Made by a program: the position numbers and the translations under genes. Positions 21,525 to 29,079 of a stretch of DNA of 30,698 nt are shown one piece after another (position 1 is the stretch's first letter; each line of letters starts with the position of its first letter). The stretch covers positions 1-30,698 of IMG/VR virus record IMGVR_UViG_3300044966_000524. One strand, given 5' to 3'. This DNA is from a virus. The notes below the pieces were generated by a model that saw only the letters and a list, made by a program, of their open reading frames with translations, did no database searches and was not told the DNA's origin.

Positions 21525-23393
21525 ATGAAGCCCGCCGCAAAAGAATTTTTCAGCCAGCCAATGCGCCGAGTTATGACCATTGGCGCAATCGCTGCGGAGT
21601 CGCGCACCATCGAGCTGGCCTTTTCCAGCAACGCCGAAATCGAGCGTTGGCCCGGCATGGTCGAAGTCCTCGATCACTCAGCGGATGCCTGCGACCTCTC
21701 GCGGCTCAACGACCGCGCAAATCTTTTGTTCAACCATGACCAGAACGAGGTTCTGGGAGTCGTCGAGACCGCCCGCATCGATGCAGACGGGATGGGCCGT
21801 GCGCTGGTGCGCTTCGGCAAATCCGAATGCGCCGAGGAAGCGTGGCAAGATGTGCAGGACGGAATCCTCACGAAGGTCTCAGTCGGCTACCGCATCCGCG
21901 AAGTCAAGTTGACCGAAGAACGCGAGGGCGTGGATGTCTACACCGTCAGCCGGTGGGAACCCTACGAAATCTCCCTCGTCACCATCCCCGCCGACACTTC
22001 TGTCGGAGTGGGTCGCAGCCTTAACCACCCGCCAGAGGCAATTAGCCTCGGCACAATCACCCAATCCAATATGCAAGACACACCTACACCCGCGCCACAA
22101 GCGCCCGCACCGGCGGCACCGGAGATCAACATCGTCGCCGAGCGCAACGCCGCCATCAAAGGCGAGCAAGACCGCACCCGCTCGATCCTCGAAGCCGGTG
22201 ACAAATACGGCATGCCCGCCCTCGCCGCACAGATCGTGCGTGACGGTGGCAACCTGGTGGACTTCCAAGCCGCCGCACTCGCCGAGAAAGACAAGCGCAG
22301 CGCCCAAGTCCGCGAAGGCAACGCACCAATCGGCCTCAACGAACGCGAAGCTGGCAGCTTCTCCTTCGTGAAGCTCATCCGCGCCCTCGCCGCCGAGCCA
22401 ACCGACAAGAAAGCCCGTCAAGACGCCGCTTTTGAATTGGAAGCTTGCGAAGCCGCCGCCGGAGCAATCGCCCATCGCAACGTCAAGGGAACCATGATTC
22501 CCGTTGATGTCCTTACCGCAGGCTATGGACAGCGCGGCACAAACACCGTTTCCGGCAAATCCGCAGCAGGCTACACCGGCACAGGAAACAACACCGTGCA
22601 AACAAACCTCCTCGCCTCCTCGTTCATTGACGTGCTCCGCAACAAAGCGGTCATCATGAATTTGGGAACTGAGCTGGCTGGCCTCGTCGGCAATGTGGAC
22701 ATGCCCAAGCAAACAACATTCGGCACTGGCTACTGGCTCGGCGAAGATGACGACGCGACAAAATCCGACATCGATTTCGGACTCGTCTCGCTCCGTCCTC
22801 GCACGGTTGCAAACTTCGGCGAAATCACACGCCGCATGCTCATGCAACCCTCGCTGTCCGTCGAAGCCCTGCTTCGTAACGACCTCGCGCAAGGCTTGGC
22901 CCTCACCATCGACTCCGCAGCATTCTACGGAACCGGACTCAGCAACGCACCAACCGGAATCAAATCCGCCGCAGGTGTGCTCTCGCAGTCCTTCGTCGCA
23001 GTGCAGCCAACCTTCGCGGAACTCGTGGGAATGGAAAGCCTCGTCAGTGCTCAGAACACGGACGTTGCCAGCATGGCATTCGTTGCCAACCCATCCACAC
23101 GCGGCATGGCAAAAACCTCGCTCAAATTCCCAACCGGCTCCACCAACGGCGGCACGATCTGGGAAAATGGAACAATGAACGGCTACCGCACCGAGATCAC
23201 AAACCAGATCACAACTGGCGATGTGTTCTTCGGCAACTTCGCCGACTTCATCATCGGCCTCTGGGGTGGTCTCGAAATCACCGTGGACCCATACAGCAAC
23301 TCGACCAAAGGCCGTCTCCGCATCGTTTGCATGCAAGACGTGGACTTCGCTGTCCGCCGCGCCCAGTCCTTCGTTTACGGCAAAAAGCCCTAA
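21525..23393 (+). CDS. Fused HK97 prohead protease and major capsid protein
   Basis: A 622-residue fusion. Residues about 15-170 are an HK97-family prohead serine protease, with catalytic His in LLFNHDQ (H71), Ser in KVSVGYRI (S119) and a nearby acid in WEPYEIS (E148). A proline/alanine-rich linker (about 182-200) and a helical scaffold-like delta region (about 200-300) lead to the HK97-fold major capsid protein (about 330-622), ending RRAQSFVYGKKP. In HK97 and related phages these are separate genes; fusions are known in some prophages and need self-cleavage during maturation. It follows a terminator and repeat copy C, and is followed by a terminator. Confidence 0.92.
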   Translation: MKPAAKEFFSQPMRRVMTIGAIAAESRTIELAFSSNAEIERWPGMVEVLDHSADACDLSRLNDRANLLFNHDQNEVLGVVETARIDADGMGRALVRFGKSECAEEAWQDVQDGILTKVSVGYRIREVKLTEEREGVDVYTVSRWEPYEISLVTIPADTSVGVGRSLNHPPEAISLGTITQSNMQDTPTPAPQAPAPAAPEINIVAERNAAIKGEQDRTRSILEAGDKYGMPALAAQIVRDGGNLVDFQAAALAEKDKRSAQVREGNAPIGLNEREAGSFSFVKLIRALAAEPTDKKARQDAAFELEACEAAAGAIAHRNVKGTMIPVDVLTAGYGQRGTNTVSGKSAAGYTGTGNNTVQTNLLASSFIDVLRNKAVIMNLGTELAGLVGNVDMPKQTTFGTGYWLGEDDDATKSDIDFGLVSLRPRTVANFGEITRRMLMQPSLSVEALLRNDLAQGLALTIDSAAFYGTGLSNAPTGIKSAAGVLSQSFVAVQPTFAELVGMESLVSAQNTDVASMAFVANPSTRGMAKTSLKFPTGSTNGGTIWENGTMNGYRTEITNQITTGDVFFGNFADFIIGLWGGLEITVDPYSNSTKGRLRIVCMQDVDFAVRRAQSFVYGKKP

Positions 23394-23414
23394 GCGATAG
23401 CTGAAAACTTAACC

Positions 23415-23448
23415 GCCTCCTCCGTGTGCAATCGCGGAGGAGGCTTTT
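23415..23448 (+). terminator. Rho-independent terminator after capsid gene
   Basis: A 10-bp perfect stem GCCTCCTCCG/CGGAGGAGGC with a 10-base loop, followed by TTTT. It probably gives a capsid-rich transcript separate from the lysis and tail genes. Confidence 0.85.
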
Positions 23449-23465
23449 GCTAACGACCCAACGCC

Positions 23466-23630
23466 ATGGAACCTCAAAAAATCACACTCCTCCAAAGCCT
23501 CATGATTGCCGGCGAATCCTGCCCGGTCGGCAGCGATGTCGAAGTCTCGCCCTCATTCGCCCGCGAACTCATCGCCCTCGGTCTCGCCAAGCCATTCGTT
23601 GAAACCGCAGAGCCGAAGAAAAAGAAATGA
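23466..23630 (+). CDS. Small capsid-adjacent protein
   Basis: A 54-residue protein (EPQKITLLQSLMIAGESC, then VGSDVEVSPSFARELIALGLA) with a lysine tail. The pattern of a small beta motif with a hydrophobic A-x-x-L-I-x-x-G-L-A element matches short proteins often found just after phage capsid genes. Function unknown. It overlaps the next gene by ATGA. Confidence 0.7.
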   Translation: MEPQKITLLQSLMIAGESCPVGSDVEVSPSFARELIALGLAKPFVETAEPKKKK

Positions 23631-23893
23631 GCCTCGAAGAGAAGGACGGACGCCCAGCCGTGCGGCTGAACTTCGCCGAAGCCCTCGCCGCTCTGGCCCT
23701 AATCGCCACCATATTCAGCTCACTCAATGGGTGGGTTGTCCTGCCGGAACAAATGCGCCAAGTCCGAAATGAAAACGAACGCCAAGACATCCGCCTCCAA
23801 GCCATCGAACGCCTCGCAGCCGATCGCAGCGAAACCCTCGCCCGCATCGACGAGCGCACCAAGCGCATCGAGGAAAGCCTCAAAGCAAAGTGA
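23627..23893 (+). CDS. Membrane-anchored coiled coil, candidate i-spanin
   Basis: An 88-residue protein with one transmembrane helix (about 17-40, LNFAEALAALALIATIFSSL) and a charged coiled coil after it (QMRQVRNENERQDIRLQAIERLAADRSETL). This is the layout of an inner-membrane spanin, N-terminus in the cytoplasm and coiled coil in the periplasm. The overlapping downstream gene encodes a small lipoprotein, as expected of an o-spanin. A holin-accessory protein is an alternative. Confidence 0.62.
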   Translation: MSLEEKDGRPAVRLNFAEALAALALIATIFSSLNGWVVLPEQMRQVRNENERQDIRLQAIERLAADRSETLARIDERTKRIEESLKAK

Positions 23894-24069
23894 AAAGCCT
23901 GCTGGCACTCCTGCCTCTCCTACTCCTGCCCGCCTGCGTAAGCGTCCCGCTGCCGCCAAGCGGCGACAAGATGGGAAGCCTCGGGCGCGTGGAGGTCGGC
24001 ATCCGCTACTTCCCGCCAGTCAACATCGATTGGTTCAACCCGCAAATCCCCAGCCTCAAAGACAAATGA
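23890..24069 (+). CDS. Small lipoprotein, candidate o-spanin
   Basis: A 59-residue protein with a GTG start that overlaps the previous stop (GTGA). The first 16 residues form a signal peptide with lipobox LPAC (Cys16 would be lipidated). The mature part is proline-rich (SVPLPPSGD) and ends with RYFPPVNIDWFNPQIP. Small Pro-rich lipoproteins partnered with a coiled-coil membrane protein are typical o-spanins, which disrupt the outer membrane in Gram-negative lysis. It overlaps the holin start. Confidence 0.68.
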   Translation: MKSLLALLPLLLLPACVSVPLPPSGDKMGSLGRVEVGIRYFPPVNIDWFNPQIPSLKDK

Positions 24070-24245
24070 TGAAAACACTCGACTACATAATGAACCGCCT
24101 CGCCGAAGCCTCCACATGGCGCGGCCTCGTCTTCGTCGCTTCCGCTGCCGGAATCGCACTCGACCCAGACAAAGCCAACGCCATCGCAGCGGCAGGCATG
24201 GCCCTCGTGGGAGCGATCAACATTTTCCGCAAAGAGAAAAAATGA
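24066..24245 (+). CDS. Holin-like membrane protein
   Basis: A 59-residue protein (or 58 from the second of two consecutive ATG). Hydrophobic stretches at about 19-32 (RGLVFVASAAGIAL) and 37-53 (ANAIAAAGMALVGAINIF) flank the DPDKA turn, followed by a basic tail RKEKK. The WRGLV...A.G.ALDPDKANAIAAAGMALVGAI pattern is common in small phage holins, which permeabilise the inner membrane to release endolysin. Both ends overlap neighbours by ATGA. Confidence 0.75.
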   Translation: MMKTLDYIMNRLAEASTWRGLVFVASAAGIALDPDKANAIAAAGMALVGAINIFRKEKK

Positions 24246-24319
24246 AGCCTGAGCGCATCGCGTTCGCGCTGATTCTGCTCTCATTTTTTTTCCTCGCCCT
24301 CGCATTCCTCAACCGCTGA
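24242..24319 (+). CDS. 25-residue transmembrane peptide
   Basis: A tiny frame in the ATGA chain: KPERIAFALILLSFFFLALAFLNR, a single hydrophobic helix with basic ends. It fills the gap between the holin and the endolysin exactly. Possibly a holin regulator (pinholin or antiholin-like); not established. Confidence 0.5.
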   Translation: MKPERIAFALILLSFFFLALAFLNR

Positions 24320-24321
24320 CC

Positions 24322-24831
24322 ATGCTCCACAAGCTCCTCGCCATCGCACAAGCGCAAATCGGTGTGCGCGAAGAAGGCGGCAACAATCGCGGCCAGCGGA
24401 TTCGTGACTACCAGCGAGCCACCGACCTGCCGCCCGGCCCGTGGCCATGGTGCGCGGCGTTTGTTTCGTTCGTCGTGCAGGAATGGCTAAAGGAAAACGA
24501 TGTCCCGGAGTGGCTGCGACTCACGCGATCGCCTGCCCAGTGGCAACCGCGCACCGCGCTGGCCTACGGATTCGTGCCATGGGCAAAGGCTCGCGCCCGC
24601 ACCACCAGCATCTACACCGACCAAGACGCCGCACAGCCGGGAGACATCGTGACCTTTGATTTTTCGCATGTCGGCATCGTGCTCGAAGACGATGGGAAGA
24701 ACCTCGTAACCATCGAAGGAAACACCAACGGCAAGGGACAACGCGAATCGGAGACAGGCGATGGAGTCTGGCGCAAAATCCGGCCAAAATCCCTCGCTCG
24801 AAACTTCATCCGCATCCACCCCGCGCGATGA
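24322..24831 (+). CDS. CHAP-domain endolysin
   Basis: A 169-residue cell-wall hydrolase with no signal peptide, as expected for holin-dependent release. The CHAP signature is clear: NNRGQRIRDYQRAT, WCAAFVS with catalytic Cys44, GDIVTFDFSHVGIV with His116, and TIEGNTN with E132 and N134 as further catalytic residues. It would cleave peptidoglycan peptide bonds or amide links. It belongs to the lysis cassette between capsid and tail genes, as in P2, and overlaps the next gene by ATGA. Confidence 0.9.
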   Translation: MLHKLLAIAQAQIGVREEGGNNRGQRIRDYQRATDLPPGPWPWCAAFVSFVVQEWLKENDVPEWLRLTRSPAQWQPRTALAYGFVPWAKARARTTSIYTDQDAAQPGDIVTFDFSHVGIVLEDDGKNLVTIEGNTNGKGQRESETGDGVWRKIRPKSLARNFIRIHPAR

Positions 24832-25121
24832 CCTACGGCAACCTCGATGTCTTTTTCTCCGGTCTCGACCACACCGAGATTCTTTTTGCCCTGCCCACCG
24901 GAACCCGGATCGTGCGCGGCTATTTCGACAACGCCTTTTTCGACTCCTCCGTGGGCGAGGTAGTGCTCGACAGCACGCAGCCCCGCTTCCAATGCAAGGA
25001 GAGCGACGTCTCAGGCATCCCCCGCGAAACCGCCTGCAAGGTCGGAAGCAAGGATTACACCGTGATGGAAATCCAACCAGACGGCACCGGCCTCGCCACC
25101 GTCACACTCGCCCATGAGTGA
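24828..25121 (+). CDS. Head-tail joining protein, gpFII-like
   Basis: A 97-residue protein similar in style to lambda gpFII (117 residues): MTYGNLDVFFSGLD, YFDNAFFDSSVGEVVLDSTQPRF, and the KVGSKDYTVMEIQPDGTGLATVTL beta segment. gpFII-type proteins attach to completed heads and provide the tail docking site. It lies at the start of the tail module, immediately after lysis genes. Confidence 0.78.
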   Translation: MTYGNLDVFFSGLDHTEILFALPTGTRIVRGYFDNAFFDSSVGEVVLDSTQPRFQCKESDVSGIPRETACKVGSKDYTVMEIQPDGTGLATVTLAHE

Positions 25122-25629
25122 CATGATCTTCATCAACGCAAAGGGCCTCGACCGCATCGGGCGCGACCTTGGGGCAACGCAAAAGCAGATCGCCCCCGCC
25201 ATGCGCAGCGCCGTCTCTCGCGTCACCCGCTGGGCAGGCAACGAAGCCGCCCGCCGCATCAGCAAGGCGACCAAGGTCACAGGCAAGGTAATCAAAGGCA
25301 GGATGCGCGTCGAAGTCATGGGCAAGGATGGCGTCCTCGGTCGCGTATGGGCTGGCCTCCGCAACATCCCGCTGAAAGCCATGAAGCCCCGCCAAACAAA
25401 AAGCGGAGTCACAGCAGGCCCCGCCAAGCGCCCCGGCGCATTCATCTCCAAAAAAATGGGCGGGCATGTCTTCGAGCGGGTCGGAAAAAAACGCCTGCCC
25501 ATTAAAAAATCCGAAGGCGTCAACATCCTCGACCCCGGCATGGACGCCATGGGGAGTCTGGAAAAGGAAATCGGCGAGCGCCTGCAACGAGAATTTGAAA
25601 CCCAACTAAAATGGCAACTCAGCAAATAG
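25114..25629 (+). CDS. Minor tail protein Z-like / tail completion protein
   Basis: A 171-residue protein of the lambda gpZ-type or phage virion morphogenesis family. It contains KGLDRIGRDLGATQKQIAPAMRSAVSRVTRWAGNEAARRISKATKV and a basic Gly-rich middle. gpZ-like proteins act on the tail tube end for DNA passage and head joining, and P2 has gpS at this position. It overlaps both neighbours, the next by 19 bases. Confidence 0.78.
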   Translation: MSDMIFINAKGLDRIGRDLGATQKQIAPAMRSAVSRVTRWAGNEAARRISKATKVTGKVIKGRMRVEVMGKDGVLGRVWAGLRNIPLKAMKPRQTKSGVTAGPAKRPGAFISKKMGGHVFERVGKKRLPIKKSEGVNILDPGMDAMGSLEKEIGERLQREFETQLKWQLSK

Positions 25630-26153
25630 ACCTCGCCGTCCTGCACACGAAGATCGCCGAGAAGATCAACGCCAAGTTTGGCGCATCGGTCAAAACCATC
25701 GCCGCGTATTCGCGTTACATGGAAAAGATCGATGTGCCAGCGATCACCTTTGAACTCGACACCATCGAGCCATCCGACCCCTCGGATGTCGGAACGCAGC
25801 AACTCCAGGTCGATATCCGCTTTTCCGCTTCGCTCATCTACAGCTACAAGGCCGGTAACAAATTCGCCGTCCGCCTCATGTCGGCAAACTTCGCGGCCTT
25901 CCTTCAAGGCCAACGGTTCGGAATGCCAGTGACCCCCGCCCGATTCATCGCCGCCACCCCGCAGGAATTTGACGCCGAAAACCCAGAATACGAAACATGG
26001 CGCGTGGAGTGGGAACACACCTGCCTCCTCGGTGAAACCGCATGGCCTGAAGGGGGAGCGTTACCCACAGACATCCGCGCCTCATGGGTTCCCAAGATCG
26101 GCATCCCGCACGAGCCGGACTATGTGCCGATCCAAGACATCCTCGCCACATGA
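25611..26153 (+). CDS. Tail terminator-like protein
   Basis: A 180-residue protein with AVLHTKIAEKINAKFGASV at the start and beta strands VDIRFSASLIYSY and ETWRVEWEHTCLLG. Its position between the gpZ-like protein and the spike is that of tail completion or tail terminator genes (P2 R/S region). The sequence does not give a firm family; a gp37-like or tail terminator identity is inferred. Confidence 0.6.
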   Translation: MATQQIDLAVLHTKIAEKINAKFGASVKTIAAYSRYMEKIDVPAITFELDTIEPSDPSDVGTQQLQVDIRFSASLIYSYKAGNKFAVRLMSANFAAFLQGQRFGMPVTPARFIAATPQEFDAENPEYETWRVEWEHTCLLGETAWPEGGALPTDIRASWVPKIGIPHEPDYVPIQDILAT

Positions 26154-26971
26154 GCAACGCCCGCATCGGAGAGCTTGAGCGCCGACTCTCGAACACCATC
26201 CGACCCGGCAAGGTCTTGGAAGCGGACTACGCCAAGGCCCGCCTCCGTGTCACGATGGGAGACAACACCAGCGCATGGCTCCCGTGGCTCGCCAGCCGCG
26301 CCGGTGAAGACAGAACATGGCACGCACCAGAAGTGGGCGAGCAGGTCATCGTCATGGCCCCCGGCGGCGAACTCTCAGCGGGCTACGTCATGCCTGGAGG
26401 AGTCTATAAGAACGACTACCCCGCAAACGCTGACAAAGCCGAGATCAGCCGCACCACCTACAAGGATGGGGCCGTCCTCGAATACGACCGGGAGAACCAC
26501 ACCCACCTCCTGCAACTCCCCGAAGGATCAGCAACCGTCAAAGTTGGAGACAATGCGCAGACCGAAATCACCCCTTCCAAGATCACGGCCAAGGTGGGAT
26601 CGGACGCAAAGACCGAAATCACCTCGGACAAAATCCTTGCGCAAATTGGATCCGACGCCAAAACGGAAATCACCGCCTCAAAAATCCTCGCCCAAATCGG
26701 CAGTGATGCGAAAAGCGAAATCACCGCCAGCAAGATCACGCACAGCCTCGGCAGTGGAAAAGTGGAGATCACCAGCGGCAGCGTCAAGATCACGGTCGGA
26801 GGAACCACCCTCGAAATCGCAAGCGGCGGAATCACAATCACCGGCAACATCACGCAGACAGGCAACTACGACCAGACGGGCTTGATGAAATCCAACCTCA
26901 TCACCCTCTCCACCCACACTCACGGCGGCGTCATGTCAGGACCAGCAATCACCGCCGTCCCAAATCCATAA
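26150..26971 (+). CDS. V: Baseplate assembly protein V (central spike)
   Basis: A 273-residue homologue of P2 gpV (211 residues), the trimeric spike at the tail tip. The N-terminal OB-like part has EADYAKARLRVTMGDNTSAWLPWLASRAGEDRTWHAPEVGEQVIVMAPGG (about 24-73) and GYVMPGGVY. The shaft is extended by four 17-residue tandem units such as GSDAKTEITASKILAQI, likely turns of a triple beta-helix. The C-terminus (LSTHTHGGVMSGPAIT) has the HTH metal-binding tip typical of iron-tipped spikes. The start at 26150 overlaps the previous stop. Confidence 0.9.
   Translation: MSNARIGELERRLSNTIRPGKVLEADYAKARLRVTMGDNTSAWLPWLASRAGEDRTWHAPEVGEQVIVMAPGGELSAGYVMPGGVYKNDYPANADKAEISRTTYKDGAVLEYDRENHTHLLQLPEGSATVKVGDNAQTEITPSKITAKVGSDAKTEITSDKILAQIGSDAKTEITASKILAQIGSDAKSEITASKITHSLGSGKVEITSGSVKITVGGTTLEIASGGITITGNITQTGNYDQTGLMKSNLITLSTHTHGGVMSGPAITAVPNP
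26543..26746 (+). repeat. Four tandem 51-bp units in spike gene
   Basis: Tandem units of 51 bases encode 17-residue repeats (VGDNAQTEITPSKITAK, VGSDAKTEITSDKILAQ, then two variants). The middle ones are nearly identical, so the shaft length could change by slippage or unequal recombination. Confidence 0.8.
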
Positions 26972-27045
26972 CCTCCTCCGTGCTCTCCGTGTCCTCCGTG
27001 GTTCAACCTTTCTGACCGCTTCGCGGGAAGTCCCCGCAGAAGACA
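26972..27045 (+). repeat. Dispersed repeat copy D
   Basis: CT-rich CCTCCGTG-type block, CTCCGTGGTTCAAC, a longer middle, then GGAAGTCCCCGCAGAAGACA at 27026-27045. It separates the spike gene from the gpW-like gene in an otherwise tightly packed P2-type baseplate operon. Confidence 0.87.
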
Positions 27046-27067
27046 CCCCCCAGCGCGTCCCTAAAAT
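27040..27067 (+). promoter_or_regulatory. Candidate late promoter in repeat copy D
   Basis: AAGACA (27040-27045), 16-base spacer, TAAAAT (27062-27067), five of six matches to a standard -10. The next ATG is eight bases later, so the leader would be nearly absent. Confidence 0.5.
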
Positions 27068-27075
27068 TCGCCAGC

Positions 27076-27411
27076 ATGCGAGGCATGAGCAGCGACACCG
27101 GGAAAGCGCTTTCCGGGTTGGACCATTTGAAGCAGTCGATACGGGACATTCTAACCACCCCGCTCGGCTCTCGCGTCATGCTGCGAGACTACGGCTCGCG
27201 CCTCTTTGACCTCGTGGACGCCCCGATGAATCGCGGCACCATCGTTGAAATCTATGTCGCCACCATCGAGGCAATCCGCAAATGGGAGCCTCGCGTTGAG
27301 ATCACTCGCGTCATCGCCCAGGCCATCGAACCCGGCAAGATCACCATCGCTCTCGAAGGCGTCTATTTACCCACCGGAACCGCGCTCACACTGGACGGCA
27401 TGGTCGTATGA
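27076..27411 (+). CDS. W: Baseplate wedge protein W (gp25-like)
   Basis: A 111-residue homologue of P2 gpW (115 residues) and T4 gp25, a core baseplate wedge component. The family motif is present: LDHLKQSIRDILTTPLGSRVMLRDYGSRLFDLVDAP, including the conserved EPR in WEPRVEITRV. ATG at 27085 is an alternative start. It directly follows candidate promoter D and overlaps the J gene by ATGA. Confidence 0.9.
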   Translation: MRGMSSDTGKALSGLDHLKQSIRDILTTPLGSRVMLRDYGSRLFDLVDAPMNRGTIVEIYVATIEAIRKWEPRVEITRVIAQAIEPGKITIALEGVYLPTGTALTLDGMVV

Positions 27412-28307
27412 GTTACACGCCAATCGATCTTAGCAGCCTCCCCGCGCCGACGATTGTCGAGAGTCTCGACTACGCCGCGATTTTGCAGGAGATGGTGGAC
27501 GACCTCAAAGCCCGCGATCCGGCTTTCACCGCCATCGTGGAAAGCGACCCAGCTTTCAAGATTCTGGAAGTTTGCGCCTACCGTGAAATGCTCATCCGGC
27601 AACGGGTCAACGATGCCGCTCGTGGCGTCATGCTCGCCTATGCAACCGGCGCGGACCTCGATCAACTCGGAGCGATCTTCGGCACCTCGCGCAAAGTCCT
27701 CGTGCCCGCAGCCCCGACAGCGATCCCGCCGCGCTTGGCCGTCATGGAAACAGACACCGATTTTCGCTATCGCGTCACGCTCGCCCTTGAGGGCTTGAGC
27801 ACCGCAGGCCCGGAAGGGAGCTACCTCTACCACGCGCTGAAAGTGGCCGGCGTCAAACACGCCACCATCGTCGGCCCTCCCACCGTCTCCCCCGGCAATG
27901 TCCTCGTGACCGTCCTCGGCCTCACAGGCAACGGCGCACCCTCGGCAACCGTTATCAGCAATGTCACGCAGGCGCTCAACGCCGAATCCGTCCGCCCGCT
28001 CACGGATGCCGTCACCGTGCAAGGCGCGACGATTGCAAACTACGCAATCACCGCAACCATTTTTACTTTCCCCGGCCCTGACTCCTCCGTGGTCATGGCC
28101 GAAGCCCAAGCCAGCGCCCAAGCCTTCGCCACGCAAAACCACAAAGTCGGCAACGACATCAACCTTTCCGCGATTTTCGCCGCGCTCCATGTGGACGGAG
28201 TGCAAAAAGTGACGCTCACAGCGCCAGCGGCCAACATCGTCTGCAACCACACGCAAGCGCCATTTTGCACGGCAATCGCTCTCACATACGGAGGCTTGAG
28301 CCAGTAA
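27408..28307 (+). CDS. J: Baseplate assembly protein J
   Basis: A 299-residue homologue of P2 gpJ (302 residues), the baseplate wedge that ties to gpW and gpI. Family features include ILQEMVDDLKARDPAFTAIVESDPAFKILEVCAYREMLIRQRVNDAARGVMLAYATGADLDQLG, then RLAVMETDTDFRYRVTLALEGLSTAGPEGSY and the ATIVGPPTVSPGNVLVTVL core. Length and order match P2 closely. Confidence 0.93.
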   Translation: MSYTPIDLSSLPAPTIVESLDYAAILQEMVDDLKARDPAFTAIVESDPAFKILEVCAYREMLIRQRVNDAARGVMLAYATGADLDQLGAIFGTSRKVLVPAAPTAIPPRLAVMETDTDFRYRVTLALEGLSTAGPEGSYLYHALKVAGVKHATIVGPPTVSPGNVLVTVLGLTGNGAPSATVISNVTQALNAESVRPLTDAVTVQGATIANYAITATIFTFPGPDSSVVMAEAQASAQAFATQNHKVGNDINLSAIFAALHVDGVQKVTLTAPAANIVCNHTQAPFCTAIALTYGGLSQ

Positions 28308-28308
28308 A

Positions 28309-29076
28309 ATGAGCCGTTCAATTTACCAATATCTTTCCGACCAAGACGGGAATTTCTTTTACTACGGACAATCCCCGAACGCTGCGAAAACCACCGACCT
28401 CCTGTGGAACATTCTTCGTCAAGAATACAGCTCGGCTGGCGATCTGCTCGACACGAAAGTTGCCATCAAAGTCGCATGGACGAACCGCACAAATGTCGTT
28501 TATGGCGACCCCGCCAACGAAGACGAAATCGCTGCGGACATAACCCTGCGCGACCTCCTGCCGCCCAACGCAACAAGCCCAGAGCGCTCCCTCTCCCTCG
28601 CCACCTCCCGCATCGGCACCATCTCAACGCCCATCCGCTCGCTCTGGAACGCCGACACATGCCCAGAAAACCTTCTGCCATGGTTAGCCTGGGCCGCATC
28701 GGTTGACGAGTGGGACGCCAACTGGACAACGGCAACCAAGCGCAACGTCATCAAGAACAGCGCCGAGATTCACCGCAAAAAGGGCACCGTCGCCGCCATC
28801 AAATCCCTTCTCCAATCCTTCGGCATCGCCTTGCAACTGGTCGAATGGTGGCAGAGCACGCCCAAAGCAACTCCGCACACATTCATCGTTTACCTTGGAT
28901 GGCTTCAAACGCCCGCCGCCGTTCAAGACTCCATCGCAAAGGCCATCGCAGCCATAAAACCCGTGCGCAGCTCATTCACGATTGCCGCGATCGAAACCTT
29001 CGTCGGCAGCGTGAACATCATCGGCGTATGCCGCACCGCCACATTCGACCGCCTCGACTGCCGAGCCACCTACTAA
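28309..29076 (+). CDS. I: Baseplate/tail protein I
   Basis: A 255-residue homologue of P2 gpI (176 residues), which completes the baseplate wedge and connects to tail fibres. The central region has LATSRIGTISTPIRSLWNADTCPENLLPWLAWAASVDEWD and RNVIKNSAEIHRKKGTVAAIKSLLQSFG, typical of the family. An extra N-terminal segment of about 80 residues (YQYLSDQDGNFFYYGQSPNA) makes it longer than P2 gpI. Its start follows the J stop by one base. Confidence 0.88.
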   Translation: MSRSIYQYLSDQDGNFFYYGQSPNAAKTTDLLWNILRQEYSSAGDLLDTKVAIKVAWTNRTNVVYGDPANEDEIAADITLRDLLPPNATSPERSLSLATSRIGTISTPIRSLWNADTCPENLLPWLAWAASVDEWDANWTTATKRNVIKNSAEIHRKKGTVAAIKSLLQSFGIALQLVEWWQSTPKATPHTFIVYLGWLQTPAAVQDSIAKAIAAIKPVRSSFTIAAIETFVGSVNIIGVCRTATFDRLDCRATY

Positions 29077-29079
29077 TCT

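Noticed and set aside
21879-23336. 485-codon open frame antisense to the protease-capsid gene
   Set aside because: Shadow of codon bias in the capsid gene; protein is rich in Cys, His and Gly without a family pattern.
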